This document shows, piece by piece, positions 44,005 through 51,851 of a DNA stretch of 64,000 nucleotides. The stretch lies in the NCBI GenBank assembly GCA_965218775.1, contig CBDCLS010000005.1, forward strand, positions 1,798,001-1,862,000, given 5' to 3'. Every line of letters starts with the position of its first letter. Within the stretch, counting starts at the first letter, position 1. Made by a program: the position numbers and the translations under genes. The notes under the pieces are model-generated. The model did no database searches. It was not told the origin of the DNA and worked only from the letters and a program-made list of their open reading frames with translations. This stretch comes from CAUZIZ01 sp965218775. GTDB lineage: Bacteria; Acidobacteriota; UBA6911; RPQK01; JAJDTT01.

Positions 44005-44191
44005 CTCGTTATTCGATTACTCTTATTTGAAACCTGGCGTGGCTTCGGTCTCCCGGGCGAAGAGTCTTCTTGTGTCGAGCCGTTGGCTCGACCCGCGGCG
44101 GCCTGGACCACCGCCACGTCCTCAAACCGAGTTTCTTTCTCGAAAGGGGCCAGCGCGCTCCTAGGGGCGGGACTTGAGCGCAACGTCGTTT

Positions 44192-44554
44192 TCAGTTACC
44201 CAGCGATTCATTCTTGTCGAACTGAGCCCTCACTACGGTCGTAATACCTCCACGGACGGCGAATTCGCCTGCAACCTCGCAACGGACGGGTTCGCAGGCA
44301 GCGACCAGATCATCCAGGATCCTGTTGATGACATGCTCGTAGAAGATCCCCTGATTGCGGAAGGAGAAAAGGTAGAGCTTGAGCGATTTTAGCTCGAGAA
44401 CCTTCTGATCGGGGACGTATTGAATCCGAATCGTGGCGAAATCGGGCTGCCCCGTCTTGGGGCAAAGCGAGGTAAATTCAGGACAGGTAATATCGACTTC
44501 GTACTCGCGCCCGGCGTACTCGTTCGGGAACGTCTCTAGTACCATGTCACACAT
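44192..44554 (-). CDS. queF: NADPH-dependent 7-cyano-7-deazaguanine reductase, 5' end rewritten by an insertion
   Basis: Converts preQ0 to preQ1 in queuosine synthesis. The product has the catalytic Cys in CPEFTSLCPKTGQPDFATI, the QueF signature LELKSLKLYLFSFRNQGIF and the Glu of the nucleotide site, and is of the short unimodular type (about 120 residues). Element C is inserted in codon 6 of the ancestral gene. The present frame can restart at ATG 44554 or ATG 44545, both inside the element's arm, giving MCDMVLETFPN. A TTG-led MSANL remains on the far side (44812-44826). Expression from the new start is an inference; no clear Shine-Dalgarno precedes it. Confidence 0.88.
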   Translation of the reverse strand: MCDMVLETFPNEYAGREYEVDITCPEFTSLCPKTGQPDFATIRIQYVPDQKVLELKSLKLYLFSFRNQGIFYEHVINRILDDLVAACEPVRCEVAGEFAVRGGITTVVRAQFDKNESLGN

Positions 44555-44811
44555 GTAGTGACGGGTTTGTGGCGAACGCGACGGCGTCGAGGGCGCCAAA
44601 CGACGACGACGCGATGTCATTCATCGTGGAGGAGGAGAGACAAAGCCATCGGCCCGTCCCGTCGCCACCCGCAGGGCAGACGGGGGTTGCGGACGATCTC
44701 TGCGTTGGTCGTCGTTGAAGATGACCAAGCATCGTCTTCCTCCTCCCGCCTTGATCTCGCCTCGCAAGCCCCATCTGCAAACCCGACACTACATATGTGA
44801 CATGGTACTAG
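44536..44811 (+). mobile_element. CTAG-bounded structured element, copy C (276 bp), inserted in queF
   Basis: CTAG stands at both ends. The outer arms 44536-44569 and 44778-44811 pair at 32 of 34 positions. The inner arms are GTGGCGA/TCGCCAC (44569-44575 with 44662-44668) and a 16-base stem (44676-44691 with 44763-44778). It shares the core and the layout of copies A and B. Removing it together with one CTAG joins queF codons into a continuous MSANLLETFPN N-terminus, so CTAG is the duplicated target. Confidence 0.88.
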
Positions 44812-44826
44812 TAGGTTGGCCGACAA
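44812..44826 (-). other. Severed 5' codons of queF
   Basis: On the minus strand, TTG TCG GCC AAC CTA reads M-S-A-N-L directly before the right CTAG of element C. It is in register with LETFPN on the other side once the element and one CTAG are removed. An in-frame TAG two codons upstream of the TTG fixes it as the first usable start. Confidence 0.7.
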
Positions 44827-44861
44827 GATCTAACCGTTCGAAGACGAGCTGGGAGCCTGCA

Positions 44862-45812
44862 TCAGACTACCGGAAGCTGATCCATGTCGGTGTTCAGTTC
44901 CGACGGTAGAGCAAAGTGGACGTTTTCCTCTCTGGTCACCAGTTCCTCTACAGCAGCGCCCTCTCCCTGGAAGAAGCTGACCACTTGATCGACCAGAATC
45001 TCTGGAGCGGAAGCACCGGAGCTGAGTCCAACTGTTTCCACCTCCTCGAGCCAGGCCGGATCAATGCCGGTCACATCATTGATCAAGTACGAAGGCGATC
45101 CAGCCTTGGCAGCTTCCTCCACCAATCGGTTCGAGTTACTGCTGTTCCCCGCTCCCACAACCAGAATAAGATCCGCAACTCTTGCCAGCTCTCGGACCGC
45201 CATCTGGCGATTCTGAGTGGCATAACAGATGTCCTCTGAGGGAGGCCCTTGAATAGCCGGGAACTTCCTTCTCAGGGCCGAAATGACCTCTCGAGTGTCT
45301 TCAAGGCTCAAGGTCGTCTGAGTCAGATACGAAATCTTCTCGGGGTTTCGGACTTCCAGGGCCTGCACATCCGCGACTGTGCTCACCAGATGGATGGAGT
45401 CGGGGGCCTCTCCCATCGTTCCGATCACCTCTTCGTGACCTTTGTGCCCTATCAGAACGATGGCATAGCCGTGCTGGGCGTACCGAATCGCCTCCAAGTG
45501 GACCTTCGTCACCAAAGGACAGGTCGCATCGATGACATGAAGCGATTTCTGGCGTGCCTCCTCCCACACTTGCGGTGAAACCCCGTGCGCGCTGAAAATA
45601 ACGGTTCTTCCGCGCGGGACTTCTGACAGCCCGCTTACGAAGACGGCACCTTTCTGGCGCAACTCTTCAACCACGTGCGGATTGTGCACAATCTCCCTGC
45701 GCACGAACACCGGCTTGGGGTAGACATCCAGGGCAATGCGGACGATGTCGATCGCTCTCACAACCCCCGCACAAAAACCCCGCGGACTGGCAAGGACAAC
45801 CTTTTTCACCAT
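44862..45812 (-). CDS. ispH: 4-hydroxy-3-methylbut-2-enyl diphosphate reductase
   Basis: Last enzyme of the MEP isoprenoid pathway, an iron-sulfur reductase making IPP and DMAPP. The 316-residue product has the three cluster cysteines in ASPRGFCAGVVRAIDIV, VIDATCPLVTKVHLEAI and SEDICYATQNRQMAV, with VGHK-type His in IVLIGHKGHEEVIGTMGE and the Thr/Ser site in VGAGNSSNSNRLVEEA. It precedes element C and queF on the same strand and follows hemH by 25 bases. Confidence 0.96.
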   Translation of the reverse strand: MVKKVVLASPRGFCAGVVRAIDIVRIALDVYPKPVFVRREIVHNPHVVEELRQKGAVFVSGLSEVPRGRTVIFSAHGVSPQVWEEARQKSLHVIDATCPLVTKVHLEAIRYAQHGYAIVLIGHKGHEEVIGTMGEAPDSIHLVSTVADVQALEVRNPEKISYLTQTTLSLEDTREVISALRRKFPAIQGPPSEDICYATQNRQMAVRELARVADLILVVGAGNSSNSNRLVEEAAKAGSPSYLINDVTGIDPAWLEEVETVGLSSGASAPEILVDQVVSFFQGEGAAVEELVTREENVHFALPSELNTDMDQLPVV

Positions 45813-45837
45813 ATCAGATGTCCAATCCTACCACGCG

Positions 45838-46860
45838 TCAAAAGACCCTGTCACGTCCTGGTGCGGCACAACAGCCAATCGGACAGAAGTCGGGTCGAGC
45901 TCCTCGCTTCCCCAGAGAACGGCGCTCCGGATTCTCCTGTACTCGCTCCAGGATCAATTCCCTGACCATGCTGACAAACGCCGGGTGAACGCCGGCGGTG
46001 GGAGCTCTGACGGCATTCAAGTTGATTTCGCTGCATAGCTGCATCGCCTCAACATCTAGGTCGTAGACAACTTCCATATGATCCGAGACGAAACCCACTG
46101 GAACAATCACCACATCGCTGGCGCCGGAACTCTTCAATCCCCGCAGGCAATCCTCCACATCGGGTTCCAACCAAGCCTGCCCAGGCCGTCCGCTGCGACT
46201 CTGATAGGCCAGAGACCAGGTGGGATGAGAGACTTGCTCCGCCACCAGACCGCAGACCTCAAGAAGTTGTTCCACGTATCGGCAGCCGTCCGCCATCGAA
46301 GCAGGGATACTGTGAGCCGTGAAGACCAGCGTCACCTTCTGTCTTCTCTCTGCCGGGATCCCCGAAAGCGCCTCCCTGACCCGATCCGCGTTCGCCTCCA
46401 CGAATCCCGGGTGGTTGTAGAAAGCTCGCAGCTTATGAATAACGGGTGCCTCGGGACCGACCTCCGTGCAGGCTCGCTCGATGTCCTGAAGGTACTGGCG
46501 GCATCCTGAGTAGGAGCTATAGGGAGAAGTAACAAAAGCCAGAGACTTCCTGACTCCTTCGCGAGACATCTGACGCACCGTGTCTACCAAAAAGGGACGC
46601 CAATTCCGATTCCCACAATACAAAGGCAAGGTGATATCGTGCGAGCTGAGCTCTCGCTGTAGAACGGAAAGCAGCTGCCGGTTCTGTTCGTTGATCGGGC
46701 TCACGCCTCCGAATATTTCGTAATGGTGCGCAACCTCTTCGAATCGCTCATGTGAAACCGGCCTCCCCTTCAAGACGTTCTGGAGGAAGGGTCGCACGTC
46801 ATCAATTCCCTCCGGACCACCGAAAGAGACCAGTATCACCGCTTGGTAAGGGAGTTCCAC
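45838..46860 (-). CDS. hemH: Ferrochelatase
   Basis: Inserts ferrous iron into the porphyrin in heme synthesis. The 340-residue product has AVILVSFGGPEGIDDVRPFL at the start, YCGNRNWRPFLVDTVRQM, VTLVFTAHSIPASMADGC with the metal-site His, WSLAYQSRSGRPGQAWLEPD and VVIVPVGFVSDHMEVVYDLD with the catalytic Glu. It ends FCPIGCCAAPG, a C-terminal Cys cluster that might bind iron-sulfur as in some ferrochelatases; this is not proven. ispH follows on the same strand. Confidence 0.93.
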   Translation of the reverse strand: MELPYQAVILVSFGGPEGIDDVRPFLQNVLKGRPVSHERFEEVAHHYEIFGGVSPINEQNRQLLSVLQRELSSHDITLPLYCGNRNWRPFLVDTVRQMSREGVRKSLAFVTSPYSSYSGCRQYLQDIERACTEVGPEAPVIHKLRAFYNHPGFVEANADRVREALSGIPAERRQKVTLVFTAHSIPASMADGCRYVEQLLEVCGLVAEQVSHPTWSLAYQSRSGRPGQAWLEPDVEDCLRGLKSSGASDVVIVPVGFVSDHMEVVYDLDVEAMQLCSEINLNAVRAPTAGVHPAFVSMVRELILERVQENPERRSLGKRGARPDFCPIGCCAAPGRDRVF

Positions 46861-47037
46861 GAGGTACAGTATACCGTTGACCGGAACCTTGAAAATCCCA
46901 AGTTCGTGAACTTTTCATCTACCATGGGGGTCTCTAATAGGGACTCGCACCTTCCTCACTCACTGGTCTTCCTGTAGCTGCAGCTCTCGAGCATTCCTCG
47001 GGGACACAACGTTTGATGATTGGAGTTTGGGATTTGT

Positions 47038-47065
47038 TTGTATCTTGTATCTTGTATCTTGTATC
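47038..47065 (+). repeat. Heptanucleotide tandem repeat TTGTATC x4
   Basis: Four perfect TTGTATC units lie just upstream of the SDR gene, ending nine bases before its ATG. Unit length is not a multiple of three, so slippage would alter the upstream frame and the promoter-to-start spacing. Confidence 0.85.
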
Positions 47066-47074
47066 TTTCGTGTT

Positions 47075-48064
47075 ATGAAGAGGGCTCTAATCACCGGGGG
47101 AGCGGGCTTCGTCGGATCTCATCTGGCAACCACTCTGCTCGAGAAAAAGTGGAGTGTAGAGATCGTCGACGACCTCTCTACCGGCAGCCTCGACAACGTC
47201 GCTCACCTCAAGGAACACCCCCGATTTACGTCGATCGTAGACAGTGTGATGAACCAGTCCCTGATGGAGGAACTGGTAGACCGGGCCGACGCAGTTTTTC
47301 ATCTAGCGGCAGCGGTAGGGGTGCGGCTGATCGTGGAGCAGCCGGTCCAGACCATCGAGACCAATATCAAAGCGACCGAAGTCATCCTGGAGCTGACGGC
47401 TCAAGACCGCAAACCGATACTGCTAACCTCGACCTCGGAGGTCTATGGAAAGCTGGATCACCCCCCCTTCAATGAGGAAAACGATCTCGTCCTGGGCGCA
47501 ACTTCACGTGTGCGTTGGTGCTATGCCGCGTCCAAGATAATCGATGAGTTCCTGGCCCAGGCCTACTACCGGGAAAAGGGGTTGCCGATTGTGGTTGTCA
47601 GGCTCTTCAACTCGATCGGTCCACGGCAGACCGGACAGTACGGGATGGTGGTGCCTCGTTTCGTTCGACAGGCCCTCCTGGGAGAACCCATCACCGTCTA
47701 CGGTGATGGCACCCAGCAGCGCTCCTTCACCTGGGTCGGCGATGTGGCAAACGCCATGATCGCCCTCATATCTCACCCCGGCGCCCATGGAGAGATCTTC
47801 AACATTGGACATGGCAAAGAGATCTCCATGTACGACCTGGCGGTGTTGATCAAACAGATGACTGACAGTGAGTCCGAGATCAAGCTCGTTCCCTACGATG
47901 AAGCTTATGAGGCAGGGTTCGAAGATATGCAAAGGCGTGTGCCAGATCTCAGCAAGATTCGGCAACTTATTGGCTACCAACCCACGCTGGACTTGCCCGA
48001 GATCCTGGAGCGGACGATTCAGCATGAGCGCGGGCGGACCGCTTCCGCTGATGTGTTGCTTTGA
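47075..48064 (+). CDS. NAD-dependent sugar-nucleotide epimerase/dehydratase (extended SDR)
   Basis: A 329-residue extended short-chain dehydrogenase acting on nucleotide sugars. It has the NAD loop MKRALITGGAGFVGSHLATT, VFHLAAAVGVRLIVEQPVQ, the catalytic Ser/Tyr/Lys (TSTSEVYGK and CYAASKIIDEFLAQ) and the sugar-nucleotide segment VRLFNSIGPRQTGQYGMVVP. It most resembles UDP-glucuronate decarboxylase/UDP-glucose 4-epimerase relatives. ATG 47075 gives the family N-terminus; an earlier in-frame start would run through the TTGTATC repeat. The acyl-CoA ligase follows after about 100 bases. Confidence 0.87.
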   Translation: MKRALITGGAGFVGSHLATTLLEKKWSVEIVDDLSTGSLDNVAHLKEHPRFTSIVDSVMNQSLMEELVDRADAVFHLAAAVGVRLIVEQPVQTIETNIKATEVILELTAQDRKPILLTSTSEVYGKLDHPPFNEENDLVLGATSRVRWCYAASKIIDEFLAQAYYREKGLPIVVVRLFNSIGPRQTGQYGMVVPRFVRQALLGEPITVYGDGTQQRSFTWVGDVANAMIALISHPGAHGEIFNIGHGKEISMYDLAVLIKQMTDSESEIKLVPYDEAYEAGFEDMQRRVPDLSKIRQLIGYQPTLDLPEILERTIQHERGRTASADVLL

Positions 48065-48165
48065 CGGCTCCCCTTCCCTCTGCGGCTAGCCAACACCGCC
48101 CTCTCCCTGCTTCCGGACCCTCGATTGAGGGGCGCCGCAGGCGACCTTTCGACAAGGAAGATGAA

Positions 48166-49812
48166 ATGGAAAGAACCTGGTTGAAACACTACGACGCAGG
48201 GATCCCTCACACCATTGACTATCCCGAAACCAACCTCTATCAGCTTTTTCGGCAGAGCGTGGAAGGGAATCCCAACGGCCTGGCCACGCTCTTCTTCGGC
48301 GCCCGGATGAGTTATGGGTCTCTGGGGGAGAAGGTCGACCAGTTCGCGTCGGTACTGGCTGGGCTGGGAGTCAAGAAGGGGGACCGGGTCGCGCTCATAC
48401 TGCCGAATCTACCGATCTACCCGATCGCCCACTTCGCAGCCCTCAAGCTTGGGGCCGTGCTGACCCCGACCAACCCGCTCTACGTCGAGCGCGAGCTGGA
48501 GCGTCAGCTGGTCGATTCCGGGGCCGAAACCGCCATCATCCTGGACCAACTCTATCCTCGCCTGGCCCAGGTGAGGGCAAACACCCCGGTCAAGCGAGTC
48601 GTGGTCGCGGGAGTCAAGGAATTTCTCCCTCCAACGGTGGGATTCCTCTACGGATTCAAGCACAAATCCACGCTGACAACACAAGAAGAGGAAGGACTCT
48701 ACCTCTACCGCGACTTGATGCGCCGCAAGTTCCCGCCGGCTCCCACCGCAGAGGTCGACCCTGACGAGGTCGCTATCCTGCTCTACACCGGCGGCACCAC
48801 GGGCATCTCAAAGGCCGCCACACTGACTCATCGCAACCTGGTGGCCAACGTTCACCAGACTCTAGCCTGGTTATCGGACGTTCGAGAAGCAAAGGAGATC
48901 TTTCTCTGCGTCCTTCCCTTCTTCCATAGCTACGGAATGACGACCGGACTCCATCTCGCCGTCCTGTCTCGCTGTACCATGGTCCTGCTCCCTCGCTTCG
49001 AGCTCAAGGATGTCGTCAAGCAAATCCGCAAGTACAAAGCCACCATCTTCTGTGGCGTTCCGTCTATGTATAATGCCATCAATCACTATTCCGGACTCAA
49101 GAGCTCTGATGTGGCGTCGATAAGGCTATGCATCAGTGGAGGGGCCGGTCTACCCGCCGAGGTGCAGGAAAGCTTCGAAAAGCTGACCGGCGGAAGACTG
49201 GTTGAGGGATATGGGCTTTCAGAAGCCTCTCCGGTGGTTCTGGTCAATCCGATTTACGGCCACCGCAAGATCGGAACGATTGGGGTCCCCATCCCAAATA
49301 CCGATGCCAGGGTAATTGATCCAGAGACGCACGAGCCTCTTGCAGCCGGTCAGGTGGGAGAGCTTGACGTCGCCGGTCCACAGGTCATGAGCGGCTACTG
49401 GAATCGTCCCCAGGAAACAGATTTAGTTCTTCGCGACGGATGGCTGCACACAGGAGACATGGCGGTCATGGATGAGGAAGGTTTCTTTTCGATAGTTGAT
49501 CGCAAGAAGGACCTCATCCTCAGCGCTGGTATGAACATCTATCCGCGTGAAGTGGAAGAGGTCCTTCACCAGCACCCGGATATAGTCGAGGCTGCCGTAA
49601 TCGGGATCCCCAGTCCGGTAAGAGGAGAAACCCCCAAAGCCTTCATTGTCGCCACGGAAGGCAGCAGCCTTGGGAAGCGAGAAGTGATGCAGTTCTGCCA
49701 TGACAAGCTTTCCAGGTTCAAGATTCCGAAGGAAATCGAGTTTCGGAAGGAATTGCCGAAGAGTGCGGTCGGAAAGGTCTTGAAGCGGGTGCTCAAAGAG
49801 GAAGGCGAGTAG
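48166..49812 (+). CDS. Long-chain fatty-acid-CoA ligase (FadD-like)
   Basis: Adenylate-forming enzyme of about 548 residues that activates fatty acids with CoA. It has the P-loop AILLYTGGTTGISKAATLTH, the linker VEGYGLSEASPVVLVNP, LHTGDMAVMDEEGFFSIVDR, the hinge RKKDLILSAGMNIYPREVEE and the catalytic Lys in LPKSAVGKVLKRVLKEEGE. ATG 48166 has AAGGAAG seven bases upstream; upstream in-frame starts lie in Pro/Arg-rich text that does not match the family. lpxD begins five bases after its stop. Confidence 0.92.
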   Translation: MERTWLKHYDAGIPHTIDYPETNLYQLFRQSVEGNPNGLATLFFGARMSYGSLGEKVDQFASVLAGLGVKKGDRVALILPNLPIYPIAHFAALKLGAVLTPTNPLYVERELERQLVDSGAETAIILDQLYPRLAQVRANTPVKRVVVAGVKEFLPPTVGFLYGFKHKSTLTTQEEEGLYLYRDLMRRKFPPAPTAEVDPDEVAILLYTGGTTGISKAATLTHRNLVANVHQTLAWLSDVREAKEIFLCVLPFFHSYGMTTGLHLAVLSRCTMVLLPRFELKDVVKQIRKYKATIFCGVPSMYNAINHYSGLKSSDVASIRLCISGGAGLPAEVQESFEKLTGGRLVEGYGLSEASPVVLVNPIYGHRKIGTIGVPIPNTDARVIDPETHEPLAAGQVGELDVAGPQVMSGYWNRPQETDLVLRDGWLHTGDMAVMDEEGFFSIVDRKKDLILSAGMNIYPREVEEVLHQHPDIVEAAVIGIPSPVRGETPKAFIVATEGSSLGKREVMQFCHDKLSRFKIPKEIEFRKELPKSAVGKVLKRVLKEEGE

Positions 49813-49817
49813 GCGAA

Positions 49818-50834
49818 ATGCACACCCTTGAGCAGCTTGCCGAGCTGGTTGACGGCCAGATAGAGGGAGATGGATCGGTGAAGATTTCGGGAGTCCGGCC
49901 CTTCGAGGATGCGAGACCCGGTGACATCACGTTGGCCGCGACACCGAGATACTGGAACAACCTGAAGGCGACGCGTGCCACGGCGGTCATCGCGCCTTCA
50001 GAACTACAGTCGGCCACCCTTCCCCTGCTGCGCACCGTGGATCCCATGCTGGCGTTCGCGCAAGTTATTTCACTCTTCCACACCAAACCTTTTCAACCTC
50101 GAGGAATCTCATCCCAAGCCGCAATTGGCGAGGATTGCCATATCGCAGAGCGGGTCTCAATTCACCCGTTTGTCAGCATCGGGGAGGGTGTGACCATCGA
50201 GGAAGAAGTCACCCTCCACTCCGGAGTCAGCGTGGGCGACGGATGTCACATCGGCTCCGGCACCACCTTGCACCCCAACGTGGTGATCTATCCTGGAGTG
50301 CACCTGGGAAGACGAGTGATCGTCCACGGTGGGACTGTCATTGGAGCGGACGGCTTCGGCTACGTCTTTGACGGAGAAAAGCAGGTCAAGATCGAACAGA
50401 CTGGTACGGTCGAGATTCAGGACGACGTCGAGATCGGAGCCAATAGCTGCGTGGATCGTGCTACCTTCGGGTCTACGGTGGTGGAGAAGCACGCAAAGCT
50501 CGACAACCACGTACACGTCGGCCACAATTCCCGGATTGGCGAAAACACGGTGGTGGTGGGATGCGTCGGCATCTCGGGAAGCGTCAACATCGGCAAGAAT
50601 TGCATTCTCGCAGGCCAGGCCGGTGTCATCGATCACATCAATATCGGTGACGGAGTCACTGTAATGGTGAAGACGGCCGTCACTCGCGACATACCCTCGA
50701 ACACAACGATCTCGGGCCAGCCGGGGCGCGATCATCGTCAGCAGCTGCAGATCCAGGCGGTCATCCGAAAGCTGCCGGAAATGTACAAGGACTGGAAAAA
50801 ACTAAAGTCACTCCTGGCCGAATCGGCTGATTGA
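49818..50834 (+). CDS. lpxD: UDP-3-O-acylglucosamine N-acyltransferase
   Basis: Third enzyme of lipid A synthesis. The 338-residue product has an N-terminal uridine-binding domain (about 1-95, QIEGDGSVKISGVRPFEDAR), a left-handed beta-helix of hexapeptide repeats (about 100-280, GEDCHIAERVSIHPFVSIGE) with the catalytic His in KLDNHVHVGHNSRIGENTVV, and a C-terminal helix. It shows the cell has, or had, lipopolysaccharide. No other lpx genes are adjacent. Confidence 0.95.
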   Translation: MHTLEQLAELVDGQIEGDGSVKISGVRPFEDARPGDITLAATPRYWNNLKATRATAVIAPSELQSATLPLLRTVDPMLAFAQVISLFHTKPFQPRGISSQAAIGEDCHIAERVSIHPFVSIGEGVTIEEEVTLHSGVSVGDGCHIGSGTTLHPNVVIYPGVHLGRRVIVHGGTVIGADGFGYVFDGEKQVKIEQTGTVEIQDDVEIGANSCVDRATFGSTVVEKHAKLDNHVHVGHNSRIGENTVVVGCVGISGSVNIGKNCILAGQAGVIDHINIGDGVTVMVKTAVTRDIPSNTTISGQPGRDHRQQLQIQAVIRKLPEMYKDWKKLKSLLAESAD

Positions 50835-50863
50835 GTGACCGGACGATCTAGGGATCGATCGAA

Positions 50864-51619
50864 ATGGGTAGGCTCTCGCCGGATCGAGCAGGTGGATTGG
50901 CGTCGAGGCATCAGAGCCCGCATTGGTTGCGGCTCGGAATCCTCCTCCTACTGTCCGCCACTGCCTCTTACACGGCTATCATGGATTCCCGGGCGGCAGC
51001 GCCGCCGAAGAACCTGGCGCCCGCCAAGGGAACCTTCCTGGTCGCCAGTCCGAGGATGGCAGATCCCCGATTCAGCTACTCCGTGATTCTGCTGCTCGAG
51101 CACGGCGAGGATGGAAGTCTGGGCCTCATTATCAACAAGGCCACCAAAATCCCCCTCTCTAGAATACTGCCCGACCTGGACGTCGGCGGCAATGATGAGC
51201 ACAAATTGTACTTGGGTGGGCCGGTGGGACGAGATCTGCTCATCTACCTGACCCGCCGCGAGGAGCCCCCCGAACGCTCCTCACACTTGATGAACGACGT
51301 GTACTTCGGCGGTGATAAGGTGGTTCTCGAACAACTCCTCAAGGAAAAGAAGGACGACAACGAACTGCGGCTTTTTTCCGGCCATTCAGGGTGGGCACCG
51401 GGCCAGCTGGCATCGGAGCTAGCCCGCAAAGACTGGAAGGTGCTTCCCGCCGATCCCTACACGGTGTTCGAGAGAGACCTCGACCGTCTGTGGCTCGATC
51501 TGATCGAGTCCCTCCGTCCCCGCGAGGACGTGGTCCGCGGCAGAAGCTACCTCATGAAGGATCTGCCGTTTTTGAGCAGTAGCCGGTGGCCAAGCATCGT
51601 CTTCCTCCTCCTGCCTTGA
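50864..51619 (+). CDS. YqgE/AlgH family protein with element-derived C-terminus
   Basis: UPF0301 protein of 251 residues; the family has no agreed function. Core text is KGTFLVASPRMADPRFSYSV, GSLGLIINKATKIPLSRIL, LYLGGPVGRDLLIYL and LFSGHSGWAPGQLASELARK. From this start there is a 39-residue N-terminal extension with a short hydrophobic run; ATG 50981 (MDSRAAAPPKNLAPAKGTF) gives the usual length and may be the true start. The last 11 residues, WPSIVFLLLP with the preceding R, and the stop are encoded by element D. Confidence 0.85.
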   Translation: MGRLSPDRAGGLASRHQSPHWLRLGILLLLSATASYTAIMDSRAAAPPKNLAPAKGTFLVASPRMADPRFSYSVILLLEHGEDGSLGLIINKATKIPLSRILPDLDVGGNDEHKLYLGGPVGRDLLIYLTRREEPPERSSHLMNDVYFGGDKVVLEQLLKEKKDDNELRLFSGHSGWAPGQLASELARKDWKVLPADPYTVFERDLDRLWLDLIESLRPREDVVRGRSYLMKDLPFLSSSRWPSIVFLLLP

Positions 51620-51677
51620 TCTCGCCTCACAAGCCCCATCTGCAAAACGCTAGCGTACTTATGAACCAGTGTACTGA
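51587..51677 (+). mobile_element. CTAG-type structured element, right-half remnant (copy D)
   Basis: From TGGCCAAGCATCGTCTTCCT onward the sequence matches the core and right arm of copies A-C, including CGCC...CAAGCCCCATCTGC. It ends GTACTGA where A and C end GTACTAG. The left half is missing. Its 5' part codes for the end of YqgE, and its 3' end directly abuts MITE E2. Confidence 0.8.
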
Positions 51678-51851
51678 CCCGGATTATTCATAAGTTTTCT
51701 ACTGCGGCGGCGCAATCATCCGTCCTGCTGTGTTTCGCTCGGTCGGCCTCCTCGACGTACTGCACGAGTACGACTGCGGAGGCCTCGGTCGCAAGCCTTG
51801 CCAGGACGGCGCTTTCACCGCCTCGCTACGAAAACTTATGAATAATCCGGG
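51678..51851 (-). mobile_element. IS1380-type MITE, copy E2 (174 bp)
   Basis: The terminal inverted repeats 51678-51699 and 51830-51851 are perfect over 22 bases (CCCGGATTATTCATAAG and on). It is the same element as E1, in reverse orientation, sharing the GAGGCCTCGGTCGCAAGCCT and GGTCGGCCTCCTCGACGTAC segments. The flanks are CTGA on the left and CTAA on the right, probably a decayed CTAG duplication. The right flank contains the stop codon of the cyclase gene. Confidence 0.82.
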
